Assembly: GCF_003725955.1 (NCBI RefSeq)
Contig: NZ_QIBZ01000011.1
Span: 17,555-81,554, forward strand
Source: Slackia isoflavoniconvertens
Lineage (GTDB): Bacteria > Actinomycetota > Coriobacteriia > Coriobacteriales > Eggerthellaceae
Reading direction: 5' to 3'
DNA: 64,000 nucleotides
Every line of letters begins with the position of its first letter. Within the stretch, counting starts at the first letter, position 1. The notes under the pieces were generated by a model. The model was not told the origin of the DNA and did not search any database. It was given only the letters and a program-made list of their open reading frames with translations. The translations under genes were made by a program, and so were the position numbers. Shown in pieces: positions 32,783 through 40,288 of this stretch.

Positions 32783-33931
32783 CTATCCAAACACGTACGG
32801 CACGCAGCCGCCACCGATAAGCATCACGGCCGCAGTAACCGATGCCATAAACAGCGAGTCGCAGCGGTCGAGCAAGCCGCCGTGACCAGGCATGATGGTA
32901 CCCGAATCTTTCACGCCTGAATTGCGCTTGATGCGACTTTCGGCCAAATCACCCAGCACGCCAGAAAGACCGCAAATCAAGCCAAACACGAGCGCCTGAG
33001 GAATCGCCATGTTCACGCCAGGGATCAGCGTGATGAGACACCAAATGGCCATGGAACCAACCAGGCCGCCAATGAAGCCTTCCCAGCTCTTCTTCGGTGA
33101 GATGCGCGGCGCGAGCTTATGCTTGCCGAATTTGCTTCCCACCAAATACGCGAACGAGTCGTTCGCCCACACGCTACAGAAAACGCCGCATACGAGCACG
33201 CCACCCCAAATGCCAGGCAGCGACATGCGTACCAAAATAAGGCTCGAAAGCAGCAGGCCCGTGTATGCCGCGCCGAAAAACGATACGCCCACGTCGCCCA
33301 CGCGTGCGCGCATGAAGAAGACGTACCACACAAGCAGCGCCACAAGCAACGCGCCCGTCACCAGAAGCGAGCCGGAAAGCCCCAGCTTCCACATGCTGAC
33401 GGGATATGCCACCGCAGCCAGCGTGCCAAGAAGCTCATTGGGCAGCTTCGCATCGCTTCGCAGCATGAAGAACAGTTCACCCGCGCAAATGCCCGCGAGC
33501 ACGCACAGCATAATGACGCATGTCAGATTGCTCACGAGCGCAAGCGTCACCGAAAGCACCACGTACACGGCGCCCGTGCGGAATCGCACCTGCAAGTCGG
33601 TCGGATGCTTGAACTTGTCGGGCGTTTTGCCATACGCGAATGCCTTCGCGGCATCTTTTTTCGCTACGGCAGATTGCATAACGTGCTCATAGGCGGACTG
33701 GGCTTTTCCGAAATTGGTGGCCTCATGGTCGTGCGACTGAGCCGCCGCGCCGTGCCCTTCCGCCTGAGCTGCGGCATCGCCGTTGCGAGACTCGGCCGCA
33801 GCATCGCGATTCTCCGCCCCAGTCACAGGCCCGTGCGATTCATCGTCGGGCTGGGCATCGGCGACGCCTTCGCGCATCGGCTGCCCCGAAAGCCCATCCT
33901 CAAGTTTTTCGCTATCGGTATCGGTTGACAT
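32783..33931 (-). CDS. cdsA: Phosphatidate cytidylyltransferase
   Basis: The membrane enzyme converts phosphatidic acid and CTP to CDP-diacylglycerol. The C-terminal signature SWEGFIGGLVGS (about residue 275) and DLAESRIKRNSGVKDSGTIM with PGHGGLLDRCDSL (about 327-360) is exact for CdsA. About eight membrane helices precede it. An N-terminal extension of about 110 residues, hydrophilic and rich in Asp, Glu, Ala and His, is not part of the core. The stop of uppS is 3 bases upstream of the cdsA start at 33931, so the two are coupled. Confidence 0.95.
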   Translation of the reverse strand: MSTDTDSEKLEDGLSGQPMREGVADAQPDDESHGPVTGAENRDAAAESRNGDAAAQAEGHGAAAQSHDHEATNFGKAQSAYEHVMQSAVAKKDAAKAFAYGKTPDKFKHPTDLQVRFRTGAVYVVLSVTLALVSNLTCVIMLCVLAGICAGELFFMLRSDAKLPNELLGTLAAVAYPVSMWKLGLSGSLLVTGALLVALLVWYVFFMRARVGDVGVSFFGAAYTGLLLSSLILVRMSLPGIWGGVLVCGVFCSVWANDSFAYLVGSKFGKHKLAPRISPKKSWEGFIGGLVGSMAIWCLITLIPGVNMAIPQALVFGLICGLSGVLGDLAESRIKRNSGVKDSGTIMPGHGGLLDRCDSLFMASVTAAVMLIGGGCVPYVFG

Positions 33932-33934
33932 AGC

Positions 33935-34714
33935 CTACACCGCCCCAAACCTTCGATTGCGCTCCTGGAAGCTCAAAAGCGCACGCAAAAATTCATAGCG
34001 ATCGAAGTCTGGCCACAAGGTATCGGTCACGTAAAACTCCGAATACGCCACCTGCCACAGCAGGAAATTCGACAGGCGCATCTCGCCCGACGTACGAATT
34101 ACCAGGTCAGGATCGGGACAATCGGCGGTATAAAGGCCGCGCCCGAATTCCTCCTCGGTAAGCTCGTGCGGGGCATCGCCGGCCATGGCGCGCGCAACGG
34201 CAACGTCAATGCAGCGTTGCGTGGCACGCAGCATTTCCTGACGAGAGCCGTAATTCACGGCTACGAGAAGTGTCATGCCCGTGTTGTTGCGCGTTTTCTC
34301 CCACGCCTCGGCAAACGCGTCACGCGTCTCCTGCGGCAACATGGAGACGTCGCCTATCGTGCGCACACGCACGTTTTCGGCATGCAGGCCGTCAACCTCA
34401 GCGAGCATGGTTTTGGCGAACAGGTCCATCAAGCCCACGACTTCTTCTTCGGGACGTTTCCAGTTTTCCGTCGAGAAAGAATAAATGGTAAGGAAGCGAA
34501 CGCCCGCGTCGCTCGCCGCGCGAATGAGCTCACGAACCGCCGCAATGCCGGCTTTGTGGCCCTTCAGACGATTGAGCGCGCGCTTTTTCGCCCAGCGGCC
34601 ATTGCCGTCCATGATGACGGCGACATGCTGCGGCACGGCGTCTTCGCGCAAAGCATGCGCATCGAGCCCGGCGGGCGGGTTCGGGAACATTTCATCTATA
34701 GGTTTATGGAACAT
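33935..34714 (-). CDS. uppS: Isoprenyl transferase (undecaprenyl diphosphate synthase)
   Basis: The 259-residue cis-prenyltransferase builds the lipid carrier for cell-wall synthesis. Seen: VAVIMDGNGRWAKKRALNRL (about residues 32-51, diphosphate site), GHKAGIAAVREL, LTIYSFSTENWKRP (about 75-88), and DLVIRTSGEMRLSNFLLWQV with AYSEFYVTDTLWPDF (about 203-240). Start 34714 (MFHKPID) follows GAAGGAGCTGAC. It is next to cdsA and upstream of uppP by several kilobases, which recycles the same carrier. Confidence 0.96.
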   Translation of the reverse strand: MFHKPIDEMFPNPPAGLDAHALREDAVPQHVAVIMDGNGRWAKKRALNRLKGHKAGIAAVRELIRAASDAGVRFLTIYSFSTENWKRPEEEVVGLMDLFAKTMLAEVDGLHAENVRVRTIGDVSMLPQETRDAFAEAWEKTRNNTGMTLLVAVNYGSRQEMLRATQRCIDVAVARAMAGDAPHELTEEEFGRGLYTADCPDPDLVIRTSGEMRLSNFLLWQVAYSEFYVTDTLWPDFDRYEFLRALLSFQERNRRFGAV

Positions 34715-34898
34715 GTCAGCTCCTTCGAAATAGGCCCCACTAGGGTACTCCAACAGCCAGAAGCCACCAACACGGGCCCCTGGCCGTTAAAATTTCGAAA
34801 GAAAAGAAGCTCGTCAATGCGCCAAGCAGCAAGAGCCACTCATACCGCAACCGAAAACGCCGCAGCGAGCATGGACTCTGGCGAGTACGATTCGGGCG
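34715..34898. other. Gap before uppS
   Basis: Non-coding; probably contains the promoter of uppS. A hairpin cluster follows. Confidence 0.35.
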
Positions 34899-35071
34899 AT
34901 CCGATATGCCTAAATGGCATATCGGATTCCAAACTACGCGCCCGAGCGGGCGCGCCAAGCTCAGCTTGGCCCAAGCGTACTTTGGTACGAGAACCGCAGC
35001 TTGAACCCGAAACGTGCCGTCAGAGCCCAGCGCAGCGTCGAGCCATTGGGCCGTTCGGAAGAACGGCCCAA
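34899..35071. repeat. Cluster of five hairpins between frr and uppS
   Basis: Perfect stems in sequence: ATCCGATATGCC/GGCATATCGGAT (34899-34927), CGCGCCCG/CGGGCGCG (34937-34954), GCCAAGC/GCTTGGC (34954-34970), CGTAC/GTACG (34976-34989) and TTGGGCCGTTC/GAACGGCCCAA (35046-35071). The last, 3 bases past the frr stop codon, could act as its terminator although no long T run follows. Confidence 0.65.
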
Positions 35072-35074
35072 CTC

Positions 35075-35632
35075 CTAGATCTCCATGACGTCTGCTTCTT
35101 TTTTCTTCAGCATAGCATCGACTTCGGCGATGTATTTGTCGGTGAGCTTCTGCACCTGTTCTTCGGCACGACGGGCCTCATCCTCGGGCAGCTCGGCGTC
35201 TTTCTTGGCACGCTCAATCTTGGTGTTGGCATCGCGGCGCTGATTGCGCACGGCAACGCGAGCTTCCTCGGCATAACCGCGGCACTGCTTCACCATTTCC
35301 TTGCGGCGCTCCTCGGTAAGCGCAGGGAACGGCAGGCGAATGACAGAGCCGTCGTTAGAGGGCGTAATGCCCAAGTCGCTCGCCAGAATGGCGGCCTCGA
35401 TGCCGCGCAGCACCGACTTGTCCCACGGCTCAACGACGAGCATATGGGCATCGGGCGACTTCACCGCGGCCATCTGATTGATGGGGGTAGGAACGCCGTA
35501 GTAGTCGACGCGAATCTTGTCGAGCACCATGGGGTTCGCGCGGCCCGTGCGCACGTTCGCGAACGCCTCATTCAGGTTGGACAAGGCCTTCTCCATGCCG
35601 GCTTTCGCCGCATCCATGATTTCAGCAGTCAT
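35075..35632 (-). CDS. frr: Ribosome recycling factor
   Basis: The 185-residue protein splits post-termination ribosomes together with EF-G. The three-helix/beta architecture is clear: N-terminal AAKAGMEKALSNLNEAFANV and RTGRANPMVLDKI (about residues 8-40), DYYGVPTPINQMAAV, VVEPWDKSVL, SNDGSVIRLPFPALTEERRK (about 91-110) and a C-terminal charged helix (ARRAEEQVQKLTDKYIAEVD). Start 35632 (MTAEIMD) follows GAAAGGCAAG. It lies just downstream of pyrH. Confidence 0.97.
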   Translation of the reverse strand: MTAEIMDAAKAGMEKALSNLNEAFANVRTGRANPMVLDKIRVDYYGVPTPINQMAAVKSPDAHMLVVEPWDKSVLRGIEAAILASDLGITPSNDGSVIRLPFPALTEERRKEMVKQCRGYAEEARVAVRNQRRDANTKIERAKKDAELPEDEARRAEEQVQKLTDKYIAEVDAMLKKKEADVMEI

Positions 35633-35688
35633 ATTCTTGCCTTTCTCGTTTGCGGCGCACTGGCGCCGTCGCATTTGCCTTCGAAGGT

Positions 35689-36426
35689 TTAATACACCAT
35701 GGTGCCGACGGGCTCGCCCTTCAGAATGCGGCTGATGTTGCCCGGCGCGGTCATATCGAATACGAGCAGCGGCATTTCGTTGTCTTTGCACAGCGAAATG
35801 GCGGCCGCGTCCATGACCTGCAGCTCCTTGGTAAGCACCTCGAGGTAGCTGATCTTGTCGAACTTCACGGCGTCGGGGTTCTTCGCCGGATCGCTGTCGT
35901 AGATGCCGTCGACCTTGGTGGCCTTCATCATGCAGTCGGCGTTGATTTCGCACGCACGAAGAGCCGCCGTGGTATCGGTCGTGAAGTACGGGTTGCCCGT
36001 GCCCGCGGCGAAAATGACGACGCGGCCCTTTTCCATATGGCGAATGGCACGCAGGCGAATGTAGGTTTCGGCGACCTGGTGCATTTCGATGGCCGACTGC
36101 ACACGGGAGGAAACGCCGTGGCGCTCGAGGCCGTCCTGCAAAGCGAGCGCGTTCATGACCGTGGCGAGCATGCCGATGTAGTCGGCCTGCGCGCGATCCA
36201 TGCCGTTGGCGCTGCCGGCGACACCGCGGAAGATGTTGCCGCCGCCCACCGTGATGGCCACCTGCACGCCGTCGTCAACAATGTGCTTGATTTGCTCGGC
36301 CAAGTCGTCGATGACCTTCGGATCGATGCCATAGCCGTTATCGCCCATGAGCGCCTCGCCCGAAAGCTTCAGCAAAACGCGATGGTACTTATATCCCTCG
36401 GCGGGCTTGGTAGCTTCTTCTGGCAT
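35689..36426 (-). CDS. pyrH: Uridylate kinase (UMP kinase)
   Basis: The 245-residue enzyme phosphorylates UMP to UDP. Seen: [20 protein letters not shown] (about residues 16-35), [13 protein letters not shown] (about 56-68), [38 protein letters not shown] (about 132-151), [10 protein letters not shown] (about 165-174). Start 36426 (MPEEATK) follows AAAGGGGC; an upstream in-frame ATG at 36441 lacks a ribosome-binding site. It is the first gene of the conserved cluster. Confidence 0.97.
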   Translation of the reverse strand: MPEEATKPAEGYKYHRVLLKLSGEALMGDNGYGIDPKVIDDLAEQIKHIVDDGVQVAITVGGGNIFRGVAGSANGMDRAQADYIGMLATVMNALALQDGLERHGVSSRVQSAIEMHQVAETYIRLRAIRHMEKGRVVIFAAGTGNPYFTTDTTAALRACEINADCMMKATKVDGIYDSDPAKNPDAVKFDKISYLEVLTKELQVMDAAAISLCKDNEMPLLVFDMTAPGNISRILKGEPVGTMVY

Positions 36427-36852
36427 GAGTGCCCCTTTCAAAAATCGCAGTTATCACCATTGTACTGTAACGAAAGCAAAGCACGAACGAGCGCGGACGT
36501 TTTCCGAAAAATCCCGCAATGAAGCATTCGGGCGCATGAACACTGCAAGGGCACTCAGAGCTTCCAATGCAACGCTTGCGTCAAACGCCAGTCCAAACAT
36601 CGCCTGCATAGAAAGAATCGCGCATTGGCCAGTTGCGGATTGACGGGCGATGCGGCGCATTCCGATAAGCCCATGCGGTAGCACGGCACCTGAGCATGCC
36701 ACCGCCGAGCACGTCTCGAAAACGCCCAAACCACGCGTTCCTGAATGTCACGCGAACATTGTGCGCATACCGTAACGATGCGTCACCGAGCGCGAATGCG
36801 ATGCGACAATATCCGCCGAACGAACGCATTGCGTCGGCACTAGGAGGCTCAC
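36427..36852. other. Divergent gap between pyrH and mscS
   Basis: 426 bases with no gene I would call; it should carry the promoters of both flanking genes. Confidence 0.4.
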
Positions 36853-37614
36853 GTGGGTATTGAAGATTCAGTTTTGTCGTTCATCGCATCGGACACGATG
36901 CGCAACCTTATTTGGGCGGTTATTTTAGCGTGCGCCACCGCTGTGGCATCGAAAGTGGTAAAACGCGCACTGCATGCGCTGCTCGACCATCCGGAAAACC
37001 CGCTGCCGGCATCAAGCCTCATCATCAACATCGGCCGCGGCGTGGTATGGGTGATCGGTGGATCGATTATTTTGCAATCGTGCTTCGGCATTAACCCAAA
37101 TGCGCTGGTCACAGCCCTGGGCGTTGGCGGCGTTGCGCTTTCGCTTGGCCTGCAGGACACGCTGTCAAACCTTATCGGCGGCATTCAGATGACGCTCATG
37201 GGCGTCGTGCGCCCGGGCGACAACATCGAAATCGGCTCGGAAACGGGCGTTGTGACCGACATGGGGCTGCGCCACACCACCATCATCACGAAGCTCGGCG
37301 AAACCGTGATCGTCCCCAATTCGGTCATTTCGAAAACGTCGCTCGTACAGCTTCCGCCGGCGGAGCAATTCAAGGTGCCGTTCTGTGCGACGGGCGACGC
37401 GAGCAAGCTCGATGAAATTGCGGCAGAAATCGCCGAACGCGCGAAGGCCGCAGCGGAAAGCGTCTCCCCCGTGACGCAGGACCCGAAGGTGTTTTTCTCG
37501 GAAATCACCGAATACGGCTTCCGCGGCTCCATCGTGATGCGCGTGGAAGATTCCGCCGCCACGGAACGCGCGGCCGACGCCGTGGTGCGCGCAATCGCGC
37601 CGCTCACGAGGTAG
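36853..37614 (+). CDS. MscS-family mechanosensitive ion channel
   Basis: The 253-residue protein has three N-terminal membrane helices, the pore-lining third helix NALVTALGVGGVALSLGLQD (about residues 79-98), then the conserved cytoplasmic beta domain: NLIGGIQMTLMGVVRPGDNI, GVVTDMGLRHTTI and IVPNSVISKTS (about 105-165). It opens under membrane tension to release solutes. The start is a GTG at 36853, fixed by TAGGAGG 6 bases upstream. It is close to minimal MscS size (286 in E. coli). Confidence 0.94.
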   Translation: MGIEDSVLSFIASDTMRNLIWAVILACATAVASKVVKRALHALLDHPENPLPASSLIINIGRGVVWVIGGSIILQSCFGINPNALVTALGVGGVALSLGLQDTLSNLIGGIQMTLMGVVRPGDNIEIGSETGVVTDMGLRHTTIITKLGETVIVPNSVISKTSLVQLPPAEQFKVPFCATGDASKLDEIAAEIAERAKAAAESVSPVTQDPKVFFSEITEYGFRGSIVMRVEDSAATERAADAVVRAIAPLTR

Positions 37615-37720
37615 CGCGACAACGCCCAGCCAAACGCAGCATCAGCGGCCGCGTCTATCCACCCACCCAGGCTCGCTGCACTTCTCGAGTCACATAAGCA
37701 GATACCATATACCGCACAGC

Positions 37721-37752
37721 AAGGCCCCACGGGCATAAACCCATGGGGCCTT
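37721..37752. terminator. Shared terminator between mscS and the nitroreductase gene
   Basis: AAGGCCCCA pairs with TGGGGCCTT across a partly paired loop, between convergent genes. Confidence 0.75.
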
Positions 37753-37810
37753 CGACAAGGGCACCCGGCGTGAAGCCGTTATTCCCCCTTTTCTGTGTCG
37801 ATTTCCGCTG

Positions 37811-38338
37811 CTACAGCAGGAAATCCTCGCGAGCGATGGTGCGCTCGGCGCGGCGTTCGGGCGAGGCGATGGTATCGGCCGCATAGCCCACGGTGAGCAT
37901 GTGGTACGGATACACGCCTTCGGGCAGGTCGAACTGCTCGCGTGCGATTTCGGGCTTGAAGTGGCACACCCAGCACGTGCCCAGGCCAAGCTCGGTCGCT
38001 TGCATCATCATCTGGTCGCACACGATCGCGGTGTCAATAGGGGCCGCATTCATTTGGTCGTACGGACGCACCCACGCGTCTTCGTCCACGCCGCACACCA
38101 GCAACACCACGGGCGCCCCAAAAATCGAGCCGTCGCGCGCGAAGCGCGGCTGACACGCGGCAGCCTTCTCGAGCAGCTCGGGCGTGGTGCACGGCAAAAC
38201 GCGCACGGGGTGGTTGTTGCACGCCGTGGGGGCAAGGCGCCCAGCCTCAAGAATGGCATCGAGTTTCTCGGACTCGACAGCGCGTTTCTCGTATTTGCGG
38301 CAGGAGTAGCGCTCAAGGGTCAAATCGGCAAAAGACAT
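37811..38338 (-). CDS. Nitroreductase-family flavoprotein
   Basis: The 175-residue FMN protein starts with the family pattern TLERYSCRKYEKRAVESEKL (R-x-S-x-R, about residues 7-26), followed by ILEAGRLAPTACNNHPVRVL (the phosphate loop; about 29-48), QMMMQATELGLGTCWVCHF and LTVGYAAD. Members reduce nitro groups, quinones or flavins with NAD(P)H; the substrate is unknown. Start 38338 (MSFADLT) has AAGGGACGTGCC upstream. No partner gene is close. Confidence 0.93.
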   Translation of the reverse strand: MSFADLTLERYSCRKYEKRAVESEKLDAILEAGRLAPTACNNHPVRVLPCTTPELLEKAAACQPRFARDGSIFGAPVVLLVCGVDEDAWVRPYDQMNAAPIDTAIVCDQMMMQATELGLGTCWVCHFKPEIAREQFDLPEGVYPYHMLTVGYAADTIASPERRAERTIAREDFLL

Positions 38339-38490
38339 GGCACGTCCCTTCTCTTCAGGAGGCCCACCGAACACAACGGGCAGCTCTCGTTACTGCAAGT
38401 GTAACGCGCCGGCGCGTCTTTTCCGTGCGGCTTTCTGCAATCGTTCGTAGTTTTCCGCACGCCGCCCTGGGCGCCTTCCACAAATGAACG

Positions 38491-39930
38491 CTACGCCCCA
38501 CTCGCCAGGCGTTCACCCATCAAGCAGCCCATGACCGACGCCATCATCAGGCCGCGCGTCCAGCCGCTCGAATCGCCCAGGCAGTGCAAGTTCGCGATAT
38601 TGGTGTCGAAGTTCGCATCCATCTTCACGCGATTGCTGTAGAACTTGAGCTCGGGCGCGTACAACAGAGTCTCAGCCGACGCGAAGCCAGGAATCGCCTC
38701 GTCGACGGCGAGCATGAAGTTGATGATCGACGTCATCGTGCGATACGGCAGCGCAGCGGTCACGTCGCCCGCGACGGCATCGGGTAGCGTGGGGCGAACA
38801 TTGGAACGCGACAATTCCTTTTGCCACGTACGCTTGCCGTCCAGGATGTCACCGAAACGCTGCACCAGAATATGGCCCGCGCCCAGCGCGTTGCACAGTT
38901 CGCCGATTTTCTTCGCATACGCGATGGGCTGATTAAACGGCTCGAGGAAGTTGTGCGTGCACAGAATCGCGAGGTTGGTGTTCTCGGACTTGCGTTCCTT
39001 ATAGGAATGCCCGTTCACCACCGCCAGGCCGCCATCGTAGTTTTCTTGGCTCACGAAGCCGCCAGGATTCTGACAGAAGGTGCGCACCTTGTTGCGGAAC
39101 GGATTCGGGTATCCGATGAGCTTGCTTTCGTAGAGCACATTGTTCACGCGCTCCATGATTTCGTTGCGCATCTCGATGCGCACGCCAATGTCGACCGGGC
39201 CGGGCGCGTGCTCGATGTCGTGCTCGCCGCAGAGGCGCTCGAGCCAATCGGCACCGCGACGGCCCGTCGCCACAACGGTTTTCTCGGCGATAATTGAGAA
39301 CTCCTCGCCCGCACGCGTGCGCACGCGAACGCCTTTGCATGCAGCCGAGTCGGTCGCGGCGTCGCCTTCGATAATCACGTCGGTGCATTCCGTTTCGAAC
39401 AACAGCTTCACACCGGCATCGCGTAGGTGGTCTTCGATGCGACCGTAAATCTCTTGCGCCTTTTCGGTTCCAAGGTGGCGAATGGGACAATCGACGAGCT
39501 TCAAACCCGCCTGAATCGCGCGGCGACGAATGTCTTTGACTTCACCAGGATTGTCGATGCCCTCGACATGTTCGTCGGCGCCAAAAGACAAGTACACGTC
39601 GTCGACCCGCTTGATAGCCGCCTGCGCCACGTCTTCCCCAATAAGTTCCGGCAGGTCGCCGCCAACCTCGTGCGAGAGCGACAGTTTTCCATCGGAAAAC
39701 GCGCCCGCGCCCGAAAAGCCCGTCGTAATGCGACATGGCTCGCATCCGACGCAATGGCCCACTTTCGCCTTAGGACAATTGCGCCGCTCGATGGGAAGGC
39801 CCTTCTCCACGAGCGCAATGGTCGTGGAAGGGGCATCTTTCAGAAGCGCCAACGCCGTGAAAATACCCGCGGGACCGGCACCCACGATAACGACATCGAC
39901 GGTCATATTTGAATTGCAAGAACTACCCAA
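38491..39930 (-). CDS. FAD-dependent dehydrogenase (COG2509-type)
   Basis: The 479-residue flavoprotein has VDVVIVGAGPAGIFTALALL (Rossmann FAD site) near the N-terminus, then the distinctive cysteine segment RRNCPKAKVGHCVGCEPCRI and TTGFSGAGAFSDGKLSL, and a closing LGDSSGWTRGLMMASVMG. This matches a family of uncharacterised dehydrogenases in anaerobes; the cysteines may bind an iron-sulfur cluster. The best start is a TTG at 39930 because AAGGGGG lies 8 bases upstream; the first ATG (39906) has no ribosome-binding site. Confidence 0.88.
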   Translation of the reverse strand: MGSSCNSNMTVDVVIVGAGPAGIFTALALLKDAPSTTIALVEKGLPIERRNCPKAKVGHCVGCEPCRITTGFSGAGAFSDGKLSLSHEVGGDLPELIGEDVAQAAIKRVDDVYLSFGADEHVEGIDNPGEVKDIRRRAIQAGLKLVDCPIRHLGTEKAQEIYGRIEDHLRDAGVKLLFETECTDVIIEGDAATDSAACKGVRVRTRAGEEFSIIAEKTVVATGRRGADWLERLCGEHDIEHAPGPVDIGVRIEMRNEIMERVNNVLYESKLIGYPNPFRNKVRTFCQNPGGFVSQENYDGGLAVVNGHSYKERKSENTNLAILCTHNFLEPFNQPIAYAKKIGELCNALGAGHILVQRFGDILDGKRTWQKELSRSNVRPTLPDAVAGDVTAALPYRTMTSIINFMLAVDEAIPGFASAETLLYAPELKFYSNRVKMDANFDTNIANLHCLGDSSGWTRGLMMASVMGCLMGERLASGA

Positions 39931-40238
39931 AACAGAAACCCCCTTGGCATCCCCTGGTGTCGGAAACGCGACGCATTTCATTGTAGCGCACGAATTCAGA
40001 CGGCCCGCAAAGGGCCTTCGACCCATGCAAGCGGCGCACAAGAGCGAATCACGCAAGCGATAGTCGTTTTCTTTCCTATCAATGCATCATGCAAAAGGAC
40101 GGTTCTTCCTTCGAGGCACAATATGAGAACCATTTTGCAAAATCCCAGGCTGCAACGTATAGTTTATCGCTATTTTACGCTGTATAGCTTCGTTTCTTTA
40201 ACCTGAGATTCATTTTGCGGTCTATTTCATGGCATAAA
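39931..40238. other. Gap between the flavoprotein and pcrA terminator
   Basis: About 300 bases without a gene. A+T-rich stretch 40150-40230 may hold the promoter of the flavoprotein gene. Confidence 0.35.
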
Positions 40239-40263
40239 GAAAGGGTCCCGAAGGACCCTTTTC
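40239..40263. terminator. Terminator of pcrA
   Basis: AAGGGTCC, loop CGAA, GGACCCTT, with flanking A and T runs. Confidence 0.85.
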
Positions 40264-40288
40264 CACAAGCACACTCAAGCATGGCGGC

